29,194 nt of DNA from a virus, in the IMG/VR virus record IMGVR_UViG_3300035698_011864, positions 1 to 29,194 of that record. One strand, written 5' to 3'. Numbering within the stretch: position 1 is the stretch's first letter; each line of letters opens with the position of its first letter. A program made the position numbers and the translations under genes. This document shows, piece by piece, positions 14,483 to 22,742 of this stretch. Under the pieces are notes generated by a model that was not told the origin of the DNA, did not search any database, and saw only the letters and a list, made by a program, of their open reading frames with translations.

Positions 14483-17470
14483 ATCGCGCTCTCTAAACAA
14501 AATATAGACATACTTTTTACAAAAGGTCTTAGTACAAAATCAGATTCTAAGTTAACTCTTGGATCTGATTTGTTAGGTCTTGAAAATGCTGTCTTTAATA
14601 AGAGTGGTAGGATAGATAAGCGTAATGGATATACAGCTCTCGGTAGGAAAGACTGTCAAGCTGGCACACCGTCTACCTATAATGCCCTTTTAACCTATGG
14701 TAACACCGAGCTATTGCTTGCGGCTGGAACTGATCTATATACTTATTCCGCAGCTTCATCTAATTGGATTAATAAGTCGTCATTTAAGTCTGTTTCTGTC
14801 TCATTAGACCAAATTGTTTCCAATAGTAGTGAACAAACTAAGATGGATAGCAGTGTTGTGGATAATATTGCTGTATATGCGTGGGAAGACACAAGAGGCG
14901 GTGTTAGATATTCAGTGCAGGATATTGGTACAGGGGCATACTTTGTATCTGATAATATTCTCGATATTGCAGGATCAGCTCCAAGGTGTATTGCAATTAA
15001 TAAGAATATATTTGTTTTTTACGGTGAAACCAATAGTCTTAAGTTCAAAATCATCCCATCAGGAGATCCTTGCAATCTTTCTGCAGGAACAACACGCTCT
15101 GACTTACATGGTGACTTCCTTTTTGACCTAGTTACGGTTGGTAATTTAGCTTATGCTTTCTATAAGACAACTACCGCTGCTGAGGGTAGATTGGTCGAGA
15201 TTGACTCTACAGGTGCAGGTACAGCCGTTAACACGATAACTGCTACAATCATCAATACTCTCTCTTTAAATACTTATACTAGTGATTCTGTTGCTTATTT
15301 AAATATGGCCTGGAAGCAAACAGCTTCCTTGATCATGTGCGCTATATCTACCCAATCTTTGTTGGAAATTGTAGCCCCCAAAACTCTTGATGCAACAGCC
15401 TCCACTGCTGTATCAAAAATAACAATTGCTAGAACTAATTCCACCGTTGACCAAGCAACTGTTTTGTACCAAACCGCCGCAGCGGCTGTTAAAGACGACC
15501 TGATCACATCTAACACACTTGATTTAGATGGAACCATTGGTACTCCTGCTGTATTTGCGAGGTCTCTAGGGCTAGCATCAAAGATCTTTAGTCACGAGGA
15601 TTCTCTATATGTCAACTGTTTACATGAATCTGACTTGCAATCTACAATATTTACTTTAGATTCTTCAGCTCAAGTTGTGGCTAAGCTCTCTGCAGGTAAT
15701 GCTGGTACCCATGCAGCTGTTGGTCCTCTGCTTCCAGCTATCTTAGATAGCGGTAATGGAACATTTTCTACCTTAATAAACATTAAAGGTCAAATCAGGT
15801 CTGAAAATGCAGTGATATTCTCTAGATTAGGAATTAGCAGGGCGTCTGTTGACTTCGAATCTCTGAATACCTATACATCAACCACCTTAAATGATAACCT
15901 TTTTGTTGTTGGCGGAATACTCAATACTTATGACGGTGATTCAATGGTAGAGCAAGGATTCAACTTGTTTCCTGAGGATCCAGCTGTTACATCGACACCA
16001 ACGACTACAGGATTCATGTCTGATGGTAGTTATCAATATCAAATCCTATATCAATGGATAGATGCTAAAGGCAAGACTCACCGTTCCGCACCATCTATAG
16101 CTTTTACGCAAGCATTAACTGGCAGCACATCAACGCAGAAAATAGTGATGGATATTCCTACACTTAGAATTACTAAGAAGACCACCCCTGAGCCAGAAGC
16201 AACCATAGAAGTGTTTAGAACAGAGGCTGGTGGCACTATCTTTTATAGGGTATCTAGTATTACCTCACCAACCTTTAATGACCCTACAGCTGACACTATC
16301 AGTTTCTCAGACACCTTAGCCGACGCATCTATCACAGGTAGTGAAATCCTCTATACGACAGGCGGAGTATTAGATAACATTGCTGCTCCTTCTTGTGACC
16401 TAATCACCTCACACCAGAATAGATTGTATATTGCAGGATTGCAGGATAAGCTTGAGATACGATACTCTAAAATAACCAGGGTTATTGAGGCACCTTCTTT
16501 TAACGAAGCATTATCACTTAAGGTTGATCCTAGAGGTGGTGATATTACTCAGATTGCCACAATGGACGCTTTTTTAGTAATATTTAAAGAGAATAATATA
16601 TATACCATATCAGGTGATGGCCCATCAGACACAGGGAGTGGGGACACATTCTCTGATCCTGAGCTAGTATCTTCTGATGTAGGATGTGTTGATCCTAATT
16701 CAGTTGTGTTAGGTCCTAATGGCTTATATTTTAAGTCTAGAAAAGGAATATACTTATTGAATAGGTCACTTCAGACCTCTTATGTCGGTGCTCCTGTAGA
16801 AGACTTCAATGATCTAGTTATAGTTTCAGCTAAACTCCTTGATCAGGTTAATGAAATTAGATTCTCAACAATGTCTGGCACTACACTGGTATATAACTAC
16901 TACTTTAACCAATGGTCAACCTTCACAGGACAGACTGCTGTGGATTCCGTTGTTTGGCAGAATACATTCTTATATGCCAGTACTGACAACACGATATATC
17001 AAGAAGATGCAACCACTCATCTAGACAATTTCTCTCCAATTAAGATGAAGGTAAGTACTGGTTGGATAACGCTTTCTGGTCTCCAAGGCTATCAAAGAGC
17101 ATATAAAGCTTCCATCCTTGGTGATTACAAGACTAAGCACTCATTACAGGCTTCCTTTTATACAGACTATTCATCTACCGTTAAGCAAGTGGCTACTTTT
17201 GCACCAGCTACCGTGTTGTCTATAGATAGTGGGGACTATGGTGATGGCACTTATGGTGATGGGGTATATGGGGGGACTGATAATGGCGTCTATCAATTCC
17301 AAGTTCATTTAAAACAACAGAAATGTCAAACAGTTAGAATAGTAATTGAAGATGTGATTGCTAACGCAGATATAATCGGTACAGGTGAATCACTGAATCT
17401 ATCAGGAGTTACTTTTCAGATTGGAACTAAGAGGGGGACAAACAAGTTGAAAACCTCTAAGACAAGTTAA
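14483..17470 (+). CDS. Tail nozzle / DNA-stabilisation beta-propeller protein, ATC start
   Basis: The frame is open back to a TAA at 14465, yet the first ATG/GTG/TTG is TTG 14570. AAGGAG with a 7-base spacing precedes ATC 14483, giving M-ALSKQNIDILFTKGLSTK, the familiar N-terminus of this family (then LGLENAVFNKSGRIDKRNGY). The 995-residue protein has many repeated beta blades, e.g. DGSYQYQILYQWIDAKGK, SHQNRLYIAGLQ, DAFLVIFKENNIYTISGDGP and GPNGLYFKSRKGIYLLNRS. Such proteins close the adaptor ring and form the nozzle of short tails. Near the end a Gly/Tyr/Asp repeat occurs (DYGDGTYGDGVYGG). Confidence 0.8.
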   Translation: MALSKQNIDILFTKGLSTKSDSKLTLGSDLLGLENAVFNKSGRIDKRNGYTALGRKDCQAGTPSTYNALLTYGNTELLLAAGTDLYTYSAASSNWINKSSFKSVSVSLDQIVSNSSEQTKMDSSVVDNIAVYAWEDTRGGVRYSVQDIGTGAYFVSDNILDIAGSAPRCIAINKNIFVFYGETNSLKFKIIPSGDPCNLSAGTTRSDLHGDFLFDLVTVGNLAYAFYKTTTAAEGRLVEIDSTGAGTAVNTITATIINTLSLNTYTSDSVAYLNMAWKQTASLIMCAISTQSLLEIVAPKTLDATASTAVSKITIARTNSTVDQATVLYQTAAAAVKDDLITSNTLDLDGTIGTPAVFARSLGLASKIFSHEDSLYVNCLHESDLQSTIFTLDSSAQVVAKLSAGNAGTHAAVGPLLPAILDSGNGTFSTLINIKGQIRSENAVIFSRLGISRASVDFESLNTYTSTTLNDNLFVVGGILNTYDGDSMVEQGFNLFPEDPAVTSTPTTTGFMSDGSYQYQILYQWIDAKGKTHRSAPSIAFTQALTGSTSTQKIVMDIPTLRITKKTTPEPEATIEVFRTEAGGTIFYRVSSITSPTFNDPTADTISFSDTLADASITGSEILYTTGGVLDNIAAPSCDLITSHQNRLYIAGLQDKLEIRYSKITRVIEAPSFNEALSLKVDPRGGDITQIATMDAFLVIFKENNIYTISGDGPSDTGSGDTFSDPELVSSDVGCVDPNSVVLGPNGLYFKSRKGIYLLNRSLQTSYVGAPVEDFNDLVIVSAKLLDQVNEIRFSTMSGTTLVYNYYFNQWSTFTGQTAVDSVVWQNTFLYASTDNTIYQEDATTHLDNFSPIKMKVSTGWITLSGLQGYQRAYKASILGDYKTKHSLQASFYTDYSSTVKQVATFAPATVLSIDSGDYGDGTYGDGVYGGTDNGVYQFQVHLKQQKCQTVRIVIEDVIANADIIGTGESLNLSGVTFQIGTKRGTNKLKTSKTS

Positions 17471-17506
17471 CTAAACTAGTATATATGAGACCATGGAGAG
17501 ATAGAT

Positions 17507-17839
17507 ATGTATTTTGAGTATTTGATAGAGAGGCGTCCAGAATGCAAAGTATTGAAGAACGACAAAGGATTCGCCATTTATAGCTTTACAGATAACAGTG
17601 TCTATATTGAGGAAATATATGTTAAACCAGAATTCAGAAAAGAAGCAGTTGCATCTCAACTCTCTGAAACTATTCAACAAGAAGCTCGAGATATGGGATG
17701 TTTACAGGTACTAGGTTCTGTCTCACCATCTGCTCACGGCAGCACAGAATCAATAGCTGTACTTTTAGCTCACGGGATGACCTTAATGAGTAGTCAAGAC
17801 GATTTAATATGGTTTTACAAGAACCTAGAGGAAAAATAA
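17507..17839 (+). CDS. Small GNAT-family acetyltransferase
   Basis: The 110-residue protein has the GNAT core: a strand pair (GFAIYSFTDNSVYIEEIYVKPEF) followed by the acetyl-CoA region FRKEAVASQLSETIQQEA and a last strand ending LIWFYKN. The R/Q-x-x-G-x-G/A loop is reduced to RKEAVAS, so activity is less sure than for the GNAT at 4105. The N-terminal helices of full-length members are missing. GGAG precedes the ATG. The stop overlaps the next start (TAATG at 17837-17841). Confidence 0.7.
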   Translation: MYFEYLIERRPECKVLKNDKGFAIYSFTDNSVYIEEIYVKPEFRKEAVASQLSETIQQEARDMGCLQVLGSVSPSAHGSTESIAVLLAHGMTLMSSQDDLIWFYKNLEEK

Positions 17840-19302
17840 TGGGAACAGCAAAAAAAGCAGCAAAAAAAGCAGAGGGCGCGTTAAAAGCAGGAGCCGTGGG
17901 TGGTATTCCAGGCGCCATAGCCTCTGCTACCGGAGCCGACGAGACGCTAAAAAAGGCAGTTGACTCCGCAACAGGTAGAACTGCCGCCAGAAATAAAGAC
18001 GCTAAACAAACACAAGCCCAGGATGATGCAACCAGAAAGAGCGATGGAGTCTCTGCTGAAGCTGGAAGAATTCGAGAAGGGGCTGTTGAAAAGAAGACTG
18101 AACTAGAATCTAGATCTAGGGATATAGGTAAAGCAGAATCCGAACGCATTGATCGTAGTAGTGTTCGAGACATAGCAACAGAGAAATTGACTGGAGCTGG
18201 TGTTAAAGCTGCTGGTGTGGATGCTGCAACAATAGACAAAGATCCTCAAGCACAATTCCGAGACACTCAACAGACATTAGGAGCCCAACTAGCTGCAACT
18301 GCTGCCGGTCAAGGTGTTACTCCAGCGCAACTTCAACTGAAGCAAGCAACTGATCAGAATATAGCTCAACAAGCAGCAATGAGAGCAGGCGAATCTGGTG
18401 CTGGCGCGGCATTGGCAAGACGCGAAATAGGTAGAGTTGGTGCACAAACAGCACAACAAGGAGCACAACAGTCAGCGCTTCTAAGGTCTCAAGAAACCGC
18501 ACAAGCACAACAACAACTTGGAACCCTTGCAGATCAGGCCAGAACCCAAGATATTGGACTGGCTACCTCCCAAGCAGGTCTGGAACAACAAGCTAACTCT
18601 CAAGCTAGTGCCCAACAGCAAGCTGCATTTCTTCAAGGAAGTGCCCAAGAGCAAGAAGCTATGTTGGCAACTGCCGAGAATGACTTGCGAGCACAGATGG
18701 CCAACCAAGGTGTTGATCTGGATGTTCTTAAAGATAATGCAAAACGAGGTGATGCAGCTTCATTTGCCAACGTTCAAAGCCAGTTACAACAACTTGGTAT
18801 GTCAGATGCCATGATAAGATCATATATGGCACAGGAACTTGGTTCAGTCGGAGTACAAGCAAACATAGCCAACGCTCAGCAAGCAGCTATATCAGCTCAA
18901 GGCATTGCAGCACAGCAAGCAGCAGCACAAAGAGAAGCAGGCGGGATTGGAGTCCTTGGTGCCCTTGGAGCTGCAGGGATAGCGGCCTCAGATATTAACC
19001 TGAAAACCAATATTAAGGACGGTAAGAAATCAATTGGTGAATTCCTTAGCTCTTTAACATCTAATGATTATGAGTACAAAGACAAGAAATTCGGTAAAGG
19101 TAAACAAAACAGTGTGATGGCTCAAGAACTGCAGAAAACTGACATTGGATCTAAATCAGTCATCGAAACTCCTGAAGGACTCATGGTCGATTACCAAAGT
19201 CTTTTGCCGGCAATGTTGGCAGGTCTAGCTGAAACTCATAATACCGTTATGTCCTTAGAAGATGCACTATCTGCTAAGAAAATGAAGAAGGAAGCTAAAT
19301 AA
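17839..19302 (+). CDS. Internal virion protein with C-terminal S74 chaperone-like domain
   Basis: Start ATG 17839 forms TAATG with the GNAT stop and has GAGGAAAAATA before it. Of 487 residues, the first 380 are Ala/Gln-rich helix with little else (AQQAAMRAGESGAGAALARREIG; SAQEQEAMLATAEN), typical of proteins ejected with phage DNA. From residue 384 it reads SDINLKTNIKD, then YEYKD, NSVMAQEL and GLMVDYQSLLPAMLAGLAE, the pattern of the peptidase S74 intramolecular chaperone with the SD...K start. S74 domains normally trimerise tail spikes and cut themselves off, so the fusion to an ejection-type protein is notable. Confidence 0.75.
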   Translation: MGTAKKAAKKAEGALKAGAVGGIPGAIASATGADETLKKAVDSATGRTAARNKDAKQTQAQDDATRKSDGVSAEAGRIREGAVEKKTELESRSRDIGKAESERIDRSSVRDIATEKLTGAGVKAAGVDAATIDKDPQAQFRDTQQTLGAQLAATAAGQGVTPAQLQLKQATDQNIAQQAAMRAGESGAGAALARREIGRVGAQTAQQGAQQSALLRSQETAQAQQQLGTLADQARTQDIGLATSQAGLEQQANSQASAQQQAAFLQGSAQEQEAMLATAENDLRAQMANQGVDLDVLKDNAKRGDAASFANVQSQLQQLGMSDAMIRSYMAQELGSVGVQANIANAQQAAISAQGIAAQQAAAQREAGGIGVLGALGAAGIAASDINLKTNIKDGKKSIGEFLSSLTSNDYEYKDKKFGKGKQNSVMAQELQKTDIGSKSVIETPEGLMVDYQSLLPAMLAGLAETHNTVMSLEDALSAKKMKKEAK

Positions 19303-20900
19303 TGCCAACAATAGAAGAACTACAACAACTTAAAGATAAATCTGTGCAAGAAGAGCCAGGTTTCCTTGATAATTTAGGTAATGTTATAAAGAAGTTCCCT
19401 TTGAACCCATCACTCACTAACCCTCAGCCCAGTTTTAATGCACCTTTACCTACTGCGGCTATTCCACCTACTACGGCTATTCCACCTACTACTGTGGCTA
19501 TTCCACCTACTACGGCTATTCCACCTACTACTGCGGCAGCAGTGGTTGATTCAGCGTCTCCTGGAACCGATACTGAAGAAGATGATACAAAAGAAGATGA
19601 TACAAAAGAAGCCCTCAAAACAAAAGAAGTAGAACTAGTGGGTGCAGCCAAAGCACAAGAAGAATTATTCACTTCCTTAGAGGAGCAAGGACAAGCACAG
19701 ATAAAACAACTCGAAATCCAAAGTGAAGTTGCTGCAGCACAAGAAGAAGTAAATAGGCAAGCAGCAGCTGCGAAGGCTAGCCAAGCTGAACAAAATCAAG
19801 CAACTTTCGAGACAGTTATTGCTGATTATGATAAAAAGGTTGAAGACTTAAGTAATCAACAATATCAAGGCTATTGGGCTGACAAAAGTACAGGACATAA
19901 AATACTTGGGGCAATCAGCCTAGCGTTAGGTGCATACGCAAGTTCTATCGGGGGTGGACCAAATACTGCACTTAAGATAATTAATGGAGCTATCGAGGAT
20001 GATCTGGCTGCTTTTAAAACCAATACTCAGAACAAACTAAATGCACTACAGGCATCTAAAACTTCTGCAACTTTTAAACAGCAGCAAGGTAAGCAATTAC
20101 TCCTAAATCTCGAAGCTCGCAAGACAGCAAACCTTGCTCAAGTCTCTAATAAGATGGGATCTATGGGACAACGACTAGGTACAACAGCAGCCGCAGCTAA
20201 ACTAGAAGCAGCTAAAGCACAGATTGATGCTGAGCTTGCTGCTAAGAAGCTTGAGTTCGAGAATAAGCTATCTACTAAAATTGCCACGACTCGTAGATTA
20301 GCTGCCACTCCTGGACAAAAAGATGTTGATAAAGCTTATGCAAAAGACTTCAATAAGTTTATTGGAAAAGGTAGACAGAACGTCATTAACAGTATCGATA
20401 AACTAAATAAGCTTCAAAAAGAATTAGAGCAAGAAGCTAAGAGGCTATTTGGAGCTGGTGGCGGTACAATTGCTAGTTCAGTATCAGACGTCTTTAGGAC
20501 TGAGAAGAGTGTTCGCTTACGAGATGATATTCAAAATGCAGCCAACAGCTCATTGAAAGAACTATTTGGTGGAGGATTGAGTGATGCTGAAAGAATGAGT
20601 GCTGCAAAAGAATTTTATAATGACAGCTTAGGTTCAGAAAACAACGCTAAGATCTTGAGAAGAAAAATAGGTGAGCTTCAGTCTGGTTTAAAAAATGAAA
20701 CTGAAAAAGCTAGATTCTTTAGAAAACATGGAACTCTTACTGGGTTTGGAGCTGGAGTCTTAGATGAGGTTGTCAACCAAATTGCTCCAGATGGACGCCA
20801 GCCACAATTCCCAATGACAATAACAAAAGATGGAAGTGAAGCTTCCGTAAGCAATGAAGCTGAATTAACAGAAGCCCTTAGCGAAGGATGGTCGAAATAA
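19302..20900 (+). CDS. Internal virion / DNA-ejection protein with AIPPTT repeats
   Basis: The 532-residue protein is coupled to the previous gene by TAATG. Residues about 50-80 hold four AIPPTT repeats. An acidic segment (TEEDDTKEDDTKEA) follows, then long Ala/Gln/Glu helices (about 110-180), a glycine-rich hydrophobic hairpin that could enter a membrane (KILGAISLALGAYASSIGGG), and further helices to the end. Proteins of this composition in this place are carried inside the head and form the channel across the cell envelope at infection. Role inferred. Confidence 0.68.
   Translation: MPTIEELQQLKDKSVQEEPGFLDNLGNVIKKFPLNPSLTNPQPSFNAPLPTAAIPPTTAIPPTTVAIPPTTAIPPTTAAAVVDSASPGTDTEEDDTKEDDTKEALKTKEVELVGAAKAQEELFTSLEEQGQAQIKQLEIQSEVAAAQEEVNRQAAAAKASQAEQNQATFETVIADYDKKVEDLSNQQYQGYWADKSTGHKILGAISLALGAYASSIGGGPNTALKIINGAIEDDLAAFKTNTQNKLNALQASKTSATFKQQQGKQLLLNLEARKTANLAQVSNKMGSMGQRLGTTAAAAKLEAAKAQIDAELAAKKLEFENKLSTKIATTRRLAATPGQKDVDKAYAKDFNKFIGKGRQNVINSIDKLNKLQKELEQEAKRLFGAGGGTIASSVSDVFRTEKSVRLRDDIQNAANSSLKELFGGGLSDAERMSAAKEFYNDSLGSENNAKILRRKIGELQSGLKNETEKARFFRKHGTLTGFGAGVLDEVVNQIAPDGRQPQFPMTITKDGSEASVSNEAELTEALSEGWSK
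19458..19535 (+). repeat. Four 18-base tandem repeats coding AIPPTT
   Basis: The unit GCTATTCCACCTACTACG recurs four times with one 3-base insertion (GTG) between the second and third. It makes a proline-rich linker. Copy number may vary between relatives. Confidence 0.85.
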
Positions 20901-21880
20901 TGGGATGGAAGGATACGATAAAGCCACAAACGACTGACACCACAGGCTGGAGATCCACAATTAAACCTGCCGAGAAGCCAGAACCTGGATTCTTTGATGA
21001 AGGCGGCCAGTTTGAGGCAGGCAGCAGTGGACTGGCTCAAGGTGTTACTGCTGGGTTTTCTGATGAAATCATTGCAGGTGGTCGATCTTTCTTTAATGAC
21101 ATCACATATGATGATGCTTTAGCTGAGGAACGATCTCGCATGAAAGCATTGAAGGAAGCTCACCCGATAACTTTTAATACCATGGACATCGGTGGCAGCG
21201 TTGCGCTACCTATTCCTGGCTTAACAAACGTAAAAGCAGCTACACTCGCAGGTAAACTTACAAAAGGAGCTAAAGTAGGTGCTGGTCTAGGTGGATTAGA
21301 AGCTGCTGGTAGAACAGAAGAGGACTTATTCTCTGCAGAAGGAGTAGAGGATGTTGCCTTAGGTGCTGCTCTTGGCGCTACAGGCGGTGCAGTACTAGGT
21401 GCTGCAGGTGCCGCGGTAGGTGCGGTTGGTGCTGCAGCAAAAAAAGTTAAAGACAAGGGTGTCACAGCGCTTGTGGGTAGGAAAGTTAAAAGGACCAGAT
21501 CTGGTCCTTTTAACTTTGGAGCTGGTCCTTTAAACCTTAAGCCTGAAAAACTTAAGGAAGAGCAAATCGCTAGTTTTTTGGAAGATAAGAGTAATAAAGA
21601 TATTTTTGATTTTAGCCCGGTAGATTTAGTTATATTCGCTGCTGAGACTGCCTCTGGTGGGCTTGGGCTTGGTGTAGCTACCAAGAGAGTGATTCAAAAG
21701 AATCTTTCTAAACCAGAGGTTCAAAAGAAATGGATTGACCGGATCTTAAAGTCTGAAGCATACTTAGCAAATATAGCTAAGGTTGCAAAGAAGATGAAGG
21801 TTAAACCATCTGTATTAAATAAGCTGAAGCAGAAGACTTGGATGCTAAAGATCGGAATTAACGAGATGGATGATCTGTAA
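20900..21880 (+). CDS. Internal virion protein with glycine-zipper segment, 326 aa
   Basis: ATG 20900 forms TAATG with the previous stop and is preferred to ATG 20888. The protein starts with two short repeats (GWKDTIKP, GWRSTIKP), followed by GFSDEIIAGGRSFFNDITYDDALAEERSR, a block I associate with the N-terminal part of large phage ejection proteins. Residues 145-180 are a Gly/Ala zipper (GAALGATGGAVLGAAGAAVGAVGA) likely to insert in membrane. Relatives can be far longer, so this may be a shortened form. The 36-base palindrome at 21482-21517 is inside the gene and codes for KVKRTRSGPFNF. Confidence 0.65.
   Translation: MGWKDTIKPQTTDTTGWRSTIKPAEKPEPGFFDEGGQFEAGSSGLAQGVTAGFSDEIIAGGRSFFNDITYDDALAEERSRMKALKEAHPITFNTMDIGGSVALPIPGLTNVKAATLAGKLTKGAKVGAGLGGLEAAGRTEEDLFSAEGVEDVALGAALGATGGAVLGAAGAAVGAVGAAAKKVKDKGVTALVGRKVKRTRSGPFNFGAGPLNLKPEKLKEEQIASFLEDKSNKDIFDFSPVDLVIFAAETASGGLGLGVATKRVIQKNLSKPEVQKKWIDRILKSEAYLANIAKVAKKMKVKPSVLNKLKQKTWMLKIGINEMDDL
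21482..21517. terminator. 36-base perfect palindrome, candidate bidirectional terminator
   Basis: The 18 bases ending CCAGA are followed by their exact reverse complement. The transcript on either strand would form GGACCA-GATC-TGGTCC extended by A-U pairs and followed by TTTT. A third copy of CTGGTCCTTT lies at 21523-21532. It is inside a coding region, about 380 bases before the point where the plus and minus genes converge. Confidence 0.6.
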
Positions 21881-21897
21881 ACTCAATCATTAGAGTC

Positions 21898-21990
21898 TTA
21901 TTTGTCGCTTTTCAAGGTACCATATTTGAATTCAAGATATACACCGAGTGGCACCACCACCACCAATACAATAATTGTTATTATGCTCAT
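21898..21990 (-). CDS. Single-helix membrane peptide, 30 aa
   Basis: CAGGAG lies 8 bases before the ATG at 21990 (an ATG at 21996 is also in frame). The peptide is one hydrophobic helix (MSIITIIVLVVVVPLGVYLEF) with a short basic tail. It is the last gene of the minus-strand operon and lies 18 bases from the end of the convergent late operon. Small membrane peptides of this type can act as toxins, holin partners or host-protein inhibitors; no family is recognised. Confidence 0.5.
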   Translation of the reverse strand: MSIITIIVLVVVVPLGVYLEFKYGTLKSDK

Positions 21991-22012
21991 AATCATTCTC
22001 CTGTGCGGTTTG

Positions 22013-22118
22013 TTAACGCTTGATGCAAACACCTTTTAGATCACCACTTTTGTGACATTGATCCCCAACAACACCTTGTGCAATCCCTGCTGATAATAAA
22101 CTTAATACTAATAATCAT
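22013..22118 (-). pseudogene. Small secreted peptide, frameshifted near its start
   Basis: AAGGAGA leads to ATG 22118, which overlaps the upstream stop (ATGA), and gives MIISIK in one frame. One base further on, the other frame reads LLSAGIAQGVVGDQCHKSGD and ends CIKR. Joined, MIISIK plus LLSAGIAQG is a fine signal peptide followed by a two-Cys mature part. The join needs loss of one T in a TTT run. It may be a mutation, a sequencing error or frameshifting. The downstream frame has no start codon of its own. Confidence 0.45.
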
Positions 22119-22174
22119 TCTCCTTCTTCAACCATATCAAGTAGTTCGCATAGTTGGTCTTCTGTAAGCTCCAT
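22115..22174 (-). CDS. Acidic 19-residue peptide
   Basis: GAAGGAGATAGATA precedes the ATG, an excellent ribosome site, and a promoter lies just upstream (22194-22222). The peptide is acidic and helical (MELTEDQLCELLDMVEEGE). Its TGA overlaps the next ATG. It could be a real micropeptide or a leader that loads ribosomes for the secreted peptide. Confidence 0.45.
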   Translation of the reverse strand: MELTEDQLCELLDMVEEGE

Positions 22175-22193
22175 TATCTATCTCCTTCATGTT

Positions 22194-22222
22194 ATAATAG
22201 GATCGTTTTGTTAATCAGTTAA
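22194..22222 (-). promoter_or_regulatory. Sigma70-like promoter for the tiny end genes
   Basis: On the minus strand TTAACT, 17 bases, TATTAT. It overlaps the end of the 22211-22438 gene and points at the peptides at 22174 and beyond. Confidence 0.6.
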
Positions 22223-22438
22223 GCATGAGCCCTCATCAGCGAGCAAGACTGGGTCTTTAGGATGGTGGTATCCATGCTTCTCATAATACTCGTCGAACTG
22301 CAAAGCTAAAAATAATTCCGTCCAATAAAGCTTTTGAGCTTTTGTTTTGGCATTTAGGATATTGAATTGAAGTTGTCGTCTCCAAGCATCATCTTTGTTA
22401 CGGTTCAGGATTGGGTTTAAATCTAATACGTTGCTCAT
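22211..22438 (-). CDS. Hypothetical protein, 75 aa
   Basis: The frame is open from 22477, but ATG 22438 has GGGAGAATAAC before it and does not overlap the upstream gene. The protein reads MSNVLDLNPILNRNKDDAWRRQLQ, then helices with many aromatic residues (LYWTELFLALQFDEYYEK) and a His/Asp-rich end. No family is recognised. It lies one base behind the 22440-22685 gene and is probably co-translated. Confidence 0.6.
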   Translation of the reverse strand: MSNVLDLNPILNRNKDDAWRRQLQFNILNAKTKAQKLYWTELFLALQFDEYYEKHGYHHPKDPVLLADEGSCLTD

Positions 22439-22439
22439 G

Positions 22440-22685
22440 TTATTCTCCCATAACAGTATCAATCTCTTCATCGTCACACACTACAATAAATCCATGGCCC
22501 TCATGAATAGAGCCTTCGTCATACGCTTTACGTGTTTTTGCATTGTTCATTGCTTGTTCTACTTTTGGATACTTACGTTCAAGTCCTTCGGCGCTATCAG
22601 CCCCAACCCACTCATTTGTGTCTAAGTCGAGCTTCTGTACGATATAATATAATTCACTAGTTAAGATTACTCGATATTTACTCAT
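22440..22685 (-). CDS. Hypothetical protein, 81 aa
   Basis: It starts behind AAGGAGATAAATT and a GTTTAACC-family promoter. It begins with a strand pair (KYRVILTSELYYIVQKLDLDTNEW), a helix (EQAMNNAKTRKAYDEG) and a last strand (GFIVVCDDEEID). The mixed alpha/beta build is common in small phage early proteins that bind host factors, but no family is recognised. Confidence 0.6.
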   Translation of the reverse strand: MSKYRVILTSELYYIVQKLDLDTNEWVGADSAEGLERKYPKVEQAMNNAKTRKAYDEGSIHEGHGFIVVCDDEEIDTVMGE

Positions 22686-22711
22686 AATTTATCTCCTTGT
22701 TGATGTTCATA

Positions 22712-22739
22712 TGTATATGGTAACACAAGCCCTGGTTAA
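22712..22739 (-). promoter_or_regulatory. Sigma70-like promoter, GTTTAACC family (minus strand)
   Basis: On the minus strand TTAACC, 16 bases, TATACA. The block GTTTAACCAGGGCTTGTGTT differs from the plus-strand promoter at 2907-2934 at a single base in 20, spacer included. Such likeness in two unlinked places supports a phage-wide promoter family. Confidence 0.75.
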
Positions 22740-22742
22740 ACA

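Noticed and set aside
17670-18239. 189-codon minus-strand frame
   Set aside because: Ala/Ser/Pro-rich shadow opposite the Ala/Gln-rich internal virion gene.
21160-21684. 174-codon minus-strand frame
   Set aside because: Pro/Ala/Ser-rich antisense of the glycine-zipper gene; no start signal.
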